Shown here in pieces: positions 1-7,961 of a stretch of 13,382 bases of DNA. Each line of letters starts with the position of its first letter. Position 1 is the stretch's first letter. Under the pieces are notes generated by a model. The model worked only from the letters and a program-made list of their open reading frames with translations, was not told the DNA's origin and made no database searches. The translations under genes were made by a program, and so were the position numbers. The stretch covers positions 1 to 13,382 of the forward strand of contig CAZRQL010000050.1 of the NCBI GenBank assembly GCA_964602415.1, in the 5' to 3' direction. This DNA is from CAZRQL01 sp964602415. GTDB lineage: Bacteria > Bacteroidota > Bacteroidia > Cytophagales > Flammeovirgaceae.

Positions 1-133
1 TTTAAGCCATTATCAATAATTAGGTTAAAATTAATTGCTTAAAATAAGGGCTGCCTACAATTAAAATATGAACTTATGATGCGCTAAAATCGCAGTTAAT
101 GATTGAGGGGCTGAGTTTTTTTTCAGACTGACG
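1..133 (-). repeat. 130-bp repeat family, copy A (cut by the window edge)
   Basis: This is the first of three copies of one repeat; the others are at 7785-7913 and 10378-10511. On the minus strand it opens with CGTCAGTCTGAAAAAAA (from 133 downward) and closes with a conserved AT-rich block. On the plus strand that block reads TTTAAGCCATTATCAATAAT at 1-20 and continues to about 50. The closing 50 bp match copy B with one or two changes. The middle is variable, but total length is nearly constant (133, 134 and 129 bp), which suggests a defined element rather than chance AT-rich similarity. It lies downstream of the Rpn-type nuclease gene, separated from it by the hairpin at 141-256. Function is unknown. 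Confidence 0.75.
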
Positions 134-140
134 GGAAAAT

Positions 141-256
141 GTTTGCGAAGGGCGGGCTTAGTAGCACTTCCCTTGCCCTACGCACAAAGTTTATAGAAAG
201 CACCAAAGCCTAAATTACGTACATTAGCCCGACTTTTCGCAAACATAATGTTAGGC
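141..256 (-). repeat. Large imperfect inverted repeat, attC-like, after the rpn stop
   Basis: The arms are 141-160 (GTTTGCGAAGGGCGGGCTTA) and 224-244; the reverse complement of the second begins GTTTGCGAAAAGTCGGGCTA. They enclose about 63 nt. Read in the direction of the nuclease gene, the element starts 7 nt after the stop codon with GCCTAAC (250-256). That fits the RYYYAAC core that opens integron attC sites. No matching GTTRRRY core is clear at the far end, and no integrase gene is in view, so attC is an analogy and not an identification. A related hairpin occupies 10512-10641 after another accessory gene. Confidence 0.6.
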
Positions 257-263
257 ACAGTTT

Positions 264-1109
264 TTACTCTTTCGCACATCTTAATTGTTCAATTTGTTCA
301 GTGGTTAAATCAGTCAAATCTGCGATAGTTTGGTTATCAAAGCCTTTTTTAATTGCTTTTTTAGCCATATCAACCTTTTCTTCTTGCTTGGCTGTATAAC
401 TCACACTGTTTTCAATACGCCTGTTTTCTTGAAAACGGTCATACATTTTCTTTTCTTCTTCTGTCAAACTTTCGTAACGTAACTTTTCTTTTGCCTTATC
501 CAAGCCTTTTGCTTTAAAACTATCTTTTACTTCGCTGTTTTTTAGGAAATATACCCATTCATCAAGTGTATCTTTTGCCACATTGTTAAAGTTATTTACT
601 TTCAGAATATAGTATTTGGGAAAAATATCAGATACTTTTTCCACTTTGAAATCCTGCTTTTGCAAACTTGTTGGTAGCAAAATATCGTGTTCGTGCAAAC
701 CTATAAATTCACCCTTGTATTCATAAACATAGTCTTTGCCCTGCCCTAAACCAAAATAGACAATGTTGATAGAGTAGATTTTTTTGATAGTCCCATAAGG
801 CTCACCTTCTTTGATGTACTCCGTAACCAACTTAGATACACCAAAAAGCATACGTTGGAAATAATCTATTTCAGAGTCATTCTGTACTTCTACAAGAAGT
901 AATTCATTGCTTTGGCTTTTTACCAAAATATCCACTCGGTTATATTTGTCGTATTCGTCTTGCTTGTTGCCTTCACCTTCCAAAATGCTCTCTATCGTTA
1001 CATCAAAACGAAGTAACTCCGATAAAAAGCCTTCCAAAATACCAAAATTGGCTTTGTGGCGAAGTAACTTTTTCATTGCCCAATCAAAACGTATTAGTTT
1101 TTTACTCAT
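264..1109 (-). CDS. Rpn family recombination-promoting nuclease / PD-(D/E)XK transposase-like protein
   Basis: This 281-residue protein has the hallmarks of the Rpn/YhgA group (PDDEXK_2), whose studied members are DNA endonucleases that raise RecA-independent recombination and have been linked to phage defence. The start MSKKLIRFDWAMKKLLRHK and the N-terminal helices are typical. Likely catalytic residues are D60 in RVDILV and E74 with Q76 in LLVEVQ, the D...ExQ version of the nuclease core. The last 40 residues (KKAIKKGFDNQTIADLTDLT) form the helix-turn-helix-like tail common in this family. Length is near the family norm, so the gene looks complete. It is AT-richer than mutS next door and stands alone with its own promoter-like box, which fits an acquired gene. 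The family call is firm; the biological role here is inferred. Confidence 0.85.
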   Translation of the reverse strand: MSKKLIRFDWAMKKLLRHKANFGILEGFLSELLRFDVTIESILEGEGNKQDEYDKYNRVDILVKSQSNELLLVEVQNDSEIDYFQRMLFGVSKLVTEYIKEGEPYGTIKKIYSINIVYFGLGQGKDYVYEYKGEFIGLHEHDILLPTSLQKQDFKVEKVSDIFPKYYILKVNNFNNVAKDTLDEWVYFLKNSEVKDSFKAKGLDKAKEKLRYESLTEEEKKMYDRFQENRRIENSVSYTAKQEEKVDMAKKAIKKGFDNQTIADLTDLTTEQIEQLRCAKE

Positions 1110-1134
1110 AAAATTAATTTTTTATACCCGCCCA

Positions 1135-1142
1135 CAAATATA
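1135..1142 (-). promoter_or_regulatory. Bacteroidota -7 box upstream of the rpn-type gene
   Basis: The minus strand reads TATATTTG, an exact fit to TAnnTTTG. It sits 25 nt ahead of the ATG, giving a predicted leader of roughly 20 nt. No TTTG box lies 19-21 nt further upstream, where the terminator-like hairpin at 1151-1172 sits instead. Confidence 0.5.
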
Positions 1143-1144
1143 CT

Positions 1145-1172
1145 AAAAAAAGACGGATAGTAATATCCGTCT
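1145..1172 (-). terminator. Strong intrinsic terminator on the minus strand
   Basis: The arms AGACGGATA (1151-1159) and TATCCGTCT (1164-1172) pair perfectly around a 4-nt loop. On the minus strand the stem is followed directly by a run of seven T. On the plus strand it is not followed by T, so it should act only on minus-strand transcription arriving from about 1200-1500. No intact minus-strand gene is there; see the remnant at 1205-1264. Confidence 0.75.
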
Positions 1173-1573
1173 TCTACAGCTATTTTTTGTCTTTTTGATT
1201 GGGATTAAGCTGCTTTCCCTTGTTGCCTTGATTTTTTTATTTGGTCAAAGCCCTTAGTTGTTACTTAGGTGTAAACCTCTGAGGTTTTCGTAACTCAAAG
1301 CTATGTGAGTGTATCGCAAAACTACTCTGCATAATTTAAAGTCAAGAAATAGACAACCGTATTTTATTCACTACAAATCCCTGTAAAAGCATAATGTGTT
1401 TTAAATTAGCGCAAACCATAAATGGCTCCTGATGAGGTTGTTTTTTAGGGGGGGGCAACAAGTCACAGGTTGGGTGTCTGTCTCATGGGGAGGTGTAGAT
1501 TTCAACACGCAAAAGAAAATAAAGAGCAAACTTTGACTTCCGATTTTTTGATACAACAGGCAACCGAAGAATT

Positions 1574-1581
1574 TATCTTTG
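1574..1581 (+). promoter_or_regulatory. Bacteroidota -7 box immediately ahead of mutS
   Basis: TATCTTTG fits TAnnTTTG exactly. It ends only 4 nt before the ATG at 1586. A TTG-containing T-tract at 1544-1550 could serve as the -33 box at a slightly long spacing of 23 nt. If this box is used, transcription would begin at or just past the ATG. The mRNA would then be leaderless, or translation would start at the ATG at 1616 (residue 11). Confidence 0.45.
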
Positions 1582-1585
1582 CGCT

Positions 1586-4195
1586 ATGAAGAGCAACGAC
1601 GGCGAAACCCCGCTCATGCGGCAATACAACACCTTTAAAACCCGGCACCCTGAGGCGATTCTGCTTTTTAGAATAGGTGATTTTTATGAGACTTTTGGCC
1701 AAGATGCCGTCATTGCCGCCAAAACACTCAACATCACCCTCACCAAGCGTGCCAACGGCTCGGCGGCTGACATGGAGTTGGCGGGTTTTCCCCATCACGC
1801 GCTGGACAATTACCTGCCCAAACTGGTGCGTGCAGGCCTTAGGGTGGCCATCTGCGACCAACTCGAAGACCCCAAACAAGCCAAAGGGATTGTCAAACGG
1901 GGCATAACGGAACTCATCACACCCGGCTTGACACTGAACGACAATGTCTTGAATGCCAAACAAAATAACTTTCTGGCTGCCCTCTTTGCCGATAGCTCCC
2001 AAGTGGGGCTGGCTTTTTTGGATTTGTCAACGGGTGAGTTTTCGGTGGCTCAGGGAAACTCCGAATACGTACTTAAATTAATAAATAGTTATTTACCTTC
2101 TGAAATTGTATTTTCTAAAAGTCAAAATTTGATAATTAATGCGCTTTTGGAAAGCGACTTTTGTCATTTTTTTAAATTAGATGATTGGTTTTTTTCTCTT
2201 GATTTTGCTGTTTCTAAGCTGCAAAATCATTTTGCTGTCAGCACCCTGAAAGGCTTTGGGATTGAGGAGTTCCCGCTGGGTATTGTGGCAGCGGGGGCGG
2301 TTTTGCAGTATTTGGAGCATACCGAACACAAAAACATCGGGCATATTTCTTCCATTTCGCGCATAGACCCCGAACGCTATGTCTGGTTAGACCATTTCAC
2401 GGTGCGCAATCTGGAGCTTGTTTCGACCCAATACCAAGCCGGCGTTCCGCTCATAGACGTACTTGACGACACCTTAACCCCTATGGGAGCCAGACTGTTG
2501 CGCCGTTGGCTGCTAATGCCGCTCAAGGATTTGGCGGCCATCGAAGACAGACTCTCTGCGGTGGACTATTTGGTGCAACATACCGAGCCACTCGAACAAC
2601 TCAGGCAGTGCCTGCAGCCGATTGGGGATTTGGAACGATTGGTATCAAAAGTGGCCACCTCGCGCATCAACCCCCGCGAACTGCAACAAATCAAAAAAGG
2701 CTTGCAGAACATGCACCAAATCATCATTTTTTTTGCCGGCAGTCAATTGGGTACTTTGGTTGAACAACTCAACCCTTGCCACTCATTGGTGGAAAAAATT
2801 GAATCCCAACTCGCAGAAAACCCTCCCCTGCAAACCCATCAGGGGGGATTGATAAAAAACGGAGTGCACAGCGAACTGGACGAATTGAGGGGCATCTCTT
2901 CGCAAGGCAAAGATTTTTTGCTCGAAATCCAACAGCGCGAAACCGAAAAAACGGGCATCGCCTCTTTGAAAGTGGCTTACAACAATGTATTTGGCTACTA
3001 CCTCGAAGTGCGCAACACCCACAAAGACAAAGTCCCCGATACGTGGATACGCAAACAGACCCTATCCAATGCCGAGCGGTATATCACCCCCGAACTCAAA
3101 GAATACGAAGACAAAATTTTGACAGCCGAAACCAAAATTACTCAAATTGAACAAGAGATTTTTGCCCGGTTAATCAGTTTTGCGTTGCAATTTTTAAAGC
3201 CCTTGCAGCAAAATGCTGCCTTGCTTTCTGCGCTGGACGCATTGGCAAGTATGGCTTCTATCGCCCTGAAAAACAAATATGTGCGTCCTGTGTTGACCGA
3301 AAATCTTGAGATAGACATTCGTCAAGGCCGTCATCCCGTTATTGAAAAACAACTCCCCAAGGGTGAGCCTTTCATACCCAACGACGTGTATTTATCTGAA
3401 AACCAACAAATTATTATCATCACAGGGCCTAATATGGCCGGCAAGTCTGCTTTGTTGCGACAAGTTGCGCTGATGGCCATTATGGCTCAGATGGGCAGTT
3501 TTGTGCCCGCCCAGTCGGCCACCATCGGGCTGGTGGACAAAGTCTTTACAAGGGTCGGGGCATCGGACAACCTCTCCAAAGGCGAGTCCACTTTTATGGT
3601 CGAGATGACCGAAACGGCAAGCATCTTGCACAATCTTAGCCACAAAAGCCTGATTATCATGGATGAAATAGGCAGGGGTACCAGCACCTACGACGGCATT
3701 TCCATTGCTTGGGCTATTGTGGAATACCTGCACGAACTCGGCCCACGCACCCTTTTTGCCACCCACTACCACGAACTCACCGAAATAGCCAAAGATTTGC
3801 CCCGCGTCAAAAATTTCCATGTTTCTTTGCAAGAGGCCGCCGGGAAAATCATCTTTTTGCGCACGCTAAAAGAGGGTAGCAGCGCGCACAGTTTTGGTAT
3901 CAACGTCGCCCAAATGGCCGGAATACCCAACTCGGTGCTTATCAGAGCCGGCCAAATCCTACAATCTCTTGAAAAACAACGTGATAAAGACCCTAAAAAG
4001 ACCCGGCTTATCCCCCAAAGCCAACCCTACCAAATGACCCTTTTTGAAGCCGCCGACCCTGCCTACCGCCGTGTGGTTGAGATCATCAACACCACCGATA
4101 TCAATGCCCTTTCGCCCATCGAAGCCCTGATCCAACTCAACGAAATCAAAAAATTACTTTCCAACCCCGCCCAAACCAAGTCCGCAGATACCTAA
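1586..4195 (+). CDS. mutS: DNA mismatch repair protein MutS
   Basis: MutS binds mismatches and small loops as a dimer and, through ATP-driven clamp sliding, recruits MutL. At 869 residues the protein is full length and all domains are present. The N-terminal mismatch-binding motif G-D-F-Y-E holds the intercalating F33 and E35. The connector spans roughly 130-260 and the core, lever and clamp about 270-560. In the ATPase domain the Walker A motif GPNMAGKS is at 614-621. The conserved GASDNLSKGESTFMVEM segment follows, then Walker B IIMDEIGRGTSTYDG with D693 and E694, and the ATHYHEL switch motif. The start at 1586 has a promoter-like box only 4 nt upstream, so ATG 1616 (MRQYNTFK) is an alternative that would still keep the F-x-E motif. 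An AT-rich patch occurs at about 2063-2225. The gene lies 58 bp ahead of smc on the same strand. Identification is secure. Confidence 0.98.
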   Translation: MKSNDGETPLMRQYNTFKTRHPEAILLFRIGDFYETFGQDAVIAAKTLNITLTKRANGSAADMELAGFPHHALDNYLPKLVRAGLRVAICDQLEDPKQAKGIVKRGITELITPGLTLNDNVLNAKQNNFLAALFADSSQVGLAFLDLSTGEFSVAQGNSEYVLKLINSYLPSEIVFSKSQNLIINALLESDFCHFFKLDDWFFSLDFAVSKLQNHFAVSTLKGFGIEEFPLGIVAAGAVLQYLEHTEHKNIGHISSISRIDPERYVWLDHFTVRNLELVSTQYQAGVPLIDVLDDTLTPMGARLLRRWLLMPLKDLAAIEDRLSAVDYLVQHTEPLEQLRQCLQPIGDLERLVSKVATSRINPRELQQIKKGLQNMHQIIIFFAGSQLGTLVEQLNPCHSLVEKIESQLAENPPLQTHQGGLIKNGVHSELDELRGISSQGKDFLLEIQQRETEKTGIASLKVAYNNVFGYYLEVRNTHKDKVPDTWIRKQTLSNAERYITPELKEYEDKILTAETKITQIEQEIFARLISFALQFLKPLQQNAALLSALDALASMASIALKNKYVRPVLTENLEIDIRQGRHPVIEKQLPKGEPFIPNDVYLSENQQIIIITGPNMAGKSALLRQVALMAIMAQMGSFVPAQSATIGLVDKVFTRVGASDNLSKGESTFMVEMTETASILHNLSHKSLIIMDEIGRGTSTYDGISIAWAIVEYLHELGPRTLFATHYHELTEIAKDLPRVKNFHVSLQEAAGKIIFLRTLKEGSSAHSFGINVAQMAGIPNSVLIRAGQILQSLEKQRDKDPKKTRLIPQSQPYQMTLFEAADPAYRRVVEIINTTDINALSPIEALIQLNEIKKLLSNPAQTKSADT

Positions 4196-4253
4196 ACTGT
4201 CGCATACAACTTAAGCCTCAGCTTAGTATTTTTACGGCCTTAGGGTTACCTCT

Positions 4254-7200
4254 ATGCTACTGAAAAAAATAGAAATCAAAGGATTCAAAAGTTTTGGCGA
4301 TAAAATAACCATCCATTTTGGCGAAGGTATCACGGGGATTGTGGGACCTAACGGCAGCGGCAAGTCCAACGTAGTAGATGCCATACGCTGGGTGCTGGGC
4401 GAGCAAAGCTCCAAAGCCCTGCGCTCCGACAAAATGGAAAACGTCATCTTCAACGGCACAGCCAAGCGCAAAGCCCTGCAAATGGCCGAAGTGCTGATGA
4501 CCTTCCAAAACAACCGCAATTTGATTTCCACCGAGTTCAGCGAAGTAACCATTGGCCGCCGCTACTACCGCGCCGGCGAAGGCGAATACCTACTCAACGG
4601 GGTCGCCTGCCGACTCAAAGACATACACAACCTATTCATGGACACAGGTATAGGCCATGACAGCTACGCAATCATCGAACTGAAAATGGTGGACGAAATC
4701 CTCAACGACAAAGACGGTTCAAGAAGAGAACTCTTTGAAGAGGCTGCAGGAATCGCCAAATTTAGGATCCGCCGCAAAGAAACCTTGCGCAAACTCGAAG
4801 AAACCGATGCAGACATAGCCCGCGTAGATGATTTGTTGGCCGAAATACTCAAAAATATGCGCCAACTCGACCGGCAAGCCAAACAAGCCCGACAGTATTT
4901 GGAACTCAAAGAACAATACAAAAAATTCAGCCTCGCACTGGCAAAAAAAGTTATTGAAGTTAGAAGCCTGTTGCTCAAGGATTTTGAAGCTCTTTTGCAT
5001 CAAGAAAACGACAAAAGAACCGAGCTTGATGCTCAAATAGCCGACCTGACCGCTCAAATCGAAGCCCAAAAATTCCAATTGCTTGGCCAAGAAAAACAAA
5101 TCAACGAACTTCAAAAAACCTACACCCAAACCTTAGACCAAATCCGAAAAAAAGAAAATGAGATTAACCTAAAAAATGAAAAATTCAAATCTCTCAATAC
5201 CCGCAAAACAACGCTGAGCGAACAAATCATACAAAACCGGCAAAAAGCCGATGCGTTAAAAGACAACTTACAGACTTTGGAAGCCGAGAAAAATGATTTG
5301 TCGGAGGTCACAGAAACCCAAGACCAACAACTCCGGCAACTCCAGCACCAATACGACCGAATCAAACATGAGGCTGAGACACACAAAAAAGCCGCAGCCG
5401 AACTGCAAACCCGCCTCAAAAACAAACAACACGAACTTGCTTTGACCATCAAAAAAAATGATGACTGCCAACTCCAAGTCCAAATATTTTCGGCCAACCT
5501 ATCGGGATTTGAGCAGGAAAAGCAGCAGGCCCAAACCCAACTCGACCAACTCAGTGAGCAACTTAGCTCCGTTGCCGAGCAAATTGAGGCTTTCGCACAG
5601 CAACAAGAAGAATTTTTGCGACTTCAAGAGCAAGCCAAACGCAAAATAGACAGCGTCCAGTCACTACTGACCGAACTGAACCGACAAAGAGCCAATACCT
5701 TAGGCGATTACGAAGCCAAAAAGAAAGAACTTGCCGTAACCACCGCTTTGAGCCAAAATCTTGATGCTTATTCTCAGTCAATCAAGTACCTTAAATCCCA
5801 AACTCAATACCAATCTTTGGTTTTTTTATCAGATATATTGGATTGTGATCCCCAATATAGGGCAGCGGTAGAAGCATTTTTGGCCGATAAAATGGAGTTC
5901 CTTTTGACAGAGAGCGAAAGCCATGCTTTGCAAGCCATTGCCGAGTTGAGCCAAAAACAAAAAGGACGCGCCCATTTTGTGTTTGAACCTACCGAAAATC
6001 CCGCAACCCCCACCCAACTCCCGCAAGGCGTGCTCCCCTTGGCGGCTGTTCTCAAGGTTGAACCCAAATACCAAGCCGCCGTACAGGCACTTTGCGATGG
6101 CGTTTATATTGTTGAGCCTCAAACAGAAATAAGCAATCTTGAAGGCGTTTTTGTGGATAAAAACGGGCAGTGGATTAAAAATTCAAACCATCTGTCCGGT
6201 GGACAAATCAATGACAACAAAGCCAAAAAAATTGGCCGCTATTTTGATTTGCAACATCTTAAAAATCAAGTTGAAGACCTACAAGACCGCTTGGAGGGCA
6301 TAGAGCAGCAAATTGATGAGCAAACCGGATGGCTCCAAGCCGCTCAAAAAGAATCTTATGTCCAGCATTTGGCCGAAGTAGAAAAAAGAATCAATGCTCT
6401 GGAAAGGCAGCACCTTACGCTCAGTACACAAAAAGACCAACTGGGCATATACCTGAGCAATAGCCAAGACAAAAACAAGCAGATTTTGGACAAAATAGCG
6501 GCTTTTCAGGCTCAGTCTGCCGAACTCAAACCCAAAATTGAAGCCCTGCAATCCGAGATAGAGGCACTTGAAGACCAACTCGAACAAACAGCAAACCAAG
6601 CCGAAGAGACAAACCGCCTCCACAGCCAACTTGGCATCGAACTCAACGAGCACAAAATCCAATTCAATAAGTACAGCGACCGGCTGAACTCATTGGAAAG
6701 AGAACTCAACTACAAAAGCAAAGACCACCAAAATTTGTTGCAGGCTTTACAAAAAGCCCAAGAATCCCTTGAACAGACCACCACCGAACTTGAGCAGATA
6801 GCCAAAGACTCAGATGCAGAAAATGCAGACTTGCCCGAGTTGTACAGTCATAAAAATCAACTTGAAAATGACATAAAAAATTTTGAAAAACAGTATTTTG
6901 AAGAGAAAAATGAGGTCATTGAAACCGAAAAACTCGTCTCTCAATACCGCCACCAACGCGAGCAATCCCAACAAAAAGCCACCGAACTCAGCGAGAAAAC
7001 CAATGCTACCAAAATAGAACTTTTGGGCATCAAAGACCGTATGTCTGTGGAGTTTGAAATAGAACTCACCGATGAACTGCTTGCCCAAGCTGACGAAGGC
7101 GACTACACAGAGGCCGATTTGCGCGGGCAAGTGGCCGCCATAAAATTGAGCCTTGACAAGTTTGGACCTATCAATTTCACGGCCATCGAAGCCTACAACG

Positions 7201-7775
7201 AAATCAAAGAGAGGCACGATTTTATCCTAAGCCAAAAAAACGACTTGCTCAAAGCCAAAGACACGCTGGTAGCCACCATCAGCGAGATTGAGACCGTAGC
7301 CAAAGAGAATTTCTTGAATACTTTTTCTCAAATCAGAGCCAATTTCGTGGAGATTTTCCGCTCTCTTTTTGCCCAAGAAGACACTTGTGACCTGGTATTG
7401 GCGCAACCCGACGACCCGCTCGGCTCTGACATAGACATCATAGCCAAACCCAAGGGCAAAAAGCCGCTGACCATAAACCAGCTTTCGGGCGGGGAAAAAA
7501 CGCTCACCGCTACGGCTTTGCTTTTTGCTATTTATCTCATCAAACCCGCTCCGTTTTGTGTTTTTGATGAGGTGGATGCCCCGCTCGACGATGCCAATAT
7601 AGACAAATTCAACAACATCATCCGCAAGTTCAGCGACCGCTCCCAATTCATTATCGTAACGCACAACAAGCGCACAATGGCTTGTACGGACGTGATGTAT
7701 GGCATTACGATGATTGACCAAGTTTCTACCGTCGTGCCCGTTGATTTGAGGGTGATGGAGCAGGTGGGTGGATAA
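4254..7775 (+). CDS. smc: Chromosome partition protein SMC
   Basis: SMC forms a ring-shaped dimer that, with ScpA and ScpB, extrudes DNA loops and aligns the chromosome arms for segregation. The 1173-residue protein shows the full plan. The N-terminal ATPase half has MLLKKIEIKGFKSFGDK followed by Walker A GPNGSGKS at 31-38. A first coiled coil rich in Q, E, K and L runs about 165-500. The hinge starts near 511 (YQSLVFLSDILDCDPQYRAA) and ends near 650. A second coiled coil runs about 655-960, followed by the conserved KFGPINF at about 969. The C-terminal ATPase half has the signature LSGGEKTLTA at 1077 and Walker B CVFDEVDAPLDD with D1105 and E1106. Start and length match Bacteroidota SMC proteins. 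It is probably transcribed with mutS or from the 58-bp gap, where I see no clear box. No scpA or scpB is in view. Confidence 0.98.
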   Translation: MLLKKIEIKGFKSFGDKITIHFGEGITGIVGPNGSGKSNVVDAIRWVLGEQSSKALRSDKMENVIFNGTAKRKALQMAEVLMTFQNNRNLISTEFSEVTIGRRYYRAGEGEYLLNGVACRLKDIHNLFMDTGIGHDSYAIIELKMVDEILNDKDGSRRELFEEAAGIAKFRIRRKETLRKLEETDADIARVDDLLAEILKNMRQLDRQAKQARQYLELKEQYKKFSLALAKKVIEVRSLLLKDFEALLHQENDKRTELDAQIADLTAQIEAQKFQLLGQEKQINELQKTYTQTLDQIRKKENEINLKNEKFKSLNTRKTTLSEQIIQNRQKADALKDNLQTLEAEKNDLSEVTETQDQQLRQLQHQYDRIKHEAETHKKAAAELQTRLKNKQHELALTIKKNDDCQLQVQIFSANLSGFEQEKQQAQTQLDQLSEQLSSVAEQIEAFAQQQEEFLRLQEQAKRKIDSVQSLLTELNRQRANTLGDYEAKKKELAVTTALSQNLDAYSQSIKYLKSQTQYQSLVFLSDILDCDPQYRAAVEAFLADKMEFLLTESESHALQAIAELSQKQKGRAHFVFEPTENPATPTQLPQGVLPLAAVLKVEPKYQAAVQALCDGVYIVEPQTEISNLEGVFVDKNGQWIKNSNHLSGGQINDNKAKKIGRYFDLQHLKNQVEDLQDRLEGIEQQIDEQTGWLQAAQKESYVQHLAEVEKRINALERQHLTLSTQKDQLGIYLSNSQDKNKQILDKIAAFQAQSAELKPKIEALQSEIEALEDQLEQTANQAEETNRLHSQLGIELNEHKIQFNKYSDRLNSLERELNYKSKDHQNLLQALQKAQESLEQTTTELEQIAKDSDAENADLPELYSHKNQLENDIKNFEKQYFEEKNEVIETEKLVSQYRHQREQSQQKATELSEKTNATKIELLGIKDRMSVEFEIELTDELLAQADEGDYTEADLRGQVAAIKLSLDKFGPINFTAIEAYNEIKERHDFILSQKNDLLKAKDTLVATISEIETVAKENFLNTFSQIRANFVEIFRSLFAQEDTCDLVLAQPDDPLGSDIDIIAKPKGKKPLTINQLSGGEKTLTATALLFAIYLIKPAPFCVFDEVDAPLDDANIDKFNNIIRKFSDRSQFIIVTHNKRTMACTDVMYGITMIDQVSTVVPVDLRVMEQVGG

Positions 7776-7784
7776 TCAGGAGTG

Positions 7785-7913
7785 CGTCAGACTGTGAAAT
7801 AACGGAATTTCATCTAAATAATCCCTCTAAAACGACCTATTGAAAGCCTATACTTTAATTGTAACAGAGGCCTATTTTTAGCAATTAATTTTAATCTAAT
7901 TATTGATAATGCC
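7785..7913 (+). repeat. 130-bp repeat family, copy C
   Basis: This copy is on the plus strand, starting 9 nt after the smc stop codon. It opens with CGTCAGACTGTGAAATAA, compared with CGTCAGGCTGTGAAAAAA in copy B. It continues through AAAGCCTATACTTTAATTGT (7843-7862; copy B has AAAGCCTACATTTTGATTGT) and ends with the conserved block AGCAATTAATTTTAATCTAA (7880-7899) and TTATTGATAATG. Near its start it holds a small hairpin, TGAAAT (7795-7800) pairing with ATTTCA (7807-7812), but no T run follows, so I do not call it a terminator. Copy C lacks the long attC-like hairpin seen with copies A and B. Confidence 0.7.
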
Positions 7914-7961
7914 CTACATGGCCTTATAATAAATCTGTCTCGTGAAATAAGCCAAACTTTC

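Larger units (their letters stand above)
1143..1585. other. Gene-free stretch between the rpn-type gene and mutS
   Basis: There is no convincing gene in this interval. It holds the minus-strand terminator at 1145-1172, a 15-bp palindrome at 1273-1287 (AAACCTC-T-GAGGTTT) and a T6-A-G8 homopolymer tract at 1441-1455. It also has a short minus-strand open stretch ending at a TAA at 1205-1207, whose last residues read GFDQIKKSRQQGKAA, and the mutS promoter-like box at its right end. The open stretch is closed by a stop after about 19 codons, and neighbouring frames are also interrupted, so at most it is the decayed 3' end of a lost gene that used the terminator. Confidence 0.5.

Noticed and set aside
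141..256. Calling the region an integron.
   Set aside because: Only one attC half-core (GCCTAAC) fits the consensus, the partner core is missing and there is no integrase gene in the window.
264..1109. The Rpn-type protein as the transposase that moved the repeats or the R-M operon.
   Set aside because: The family is annotated as transposase-like, but its members are nucleases with no shown role in moving repeat elements, and nothing in the repeat ends connects to it.
3392..3832. Long minus-strand open frames opposite mutS and smc (also 4719-5129, 7227-7721 and others).
   Set aside because: They are antisense shadows of strongly conserved coding sequence, with no motifs, promoters or sensible start regions.
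7795..7812. Hairpin after smc as an intrinsic terminator.
   Set aside because: The arms are only 6 bp and no T run follows on the plus strand.
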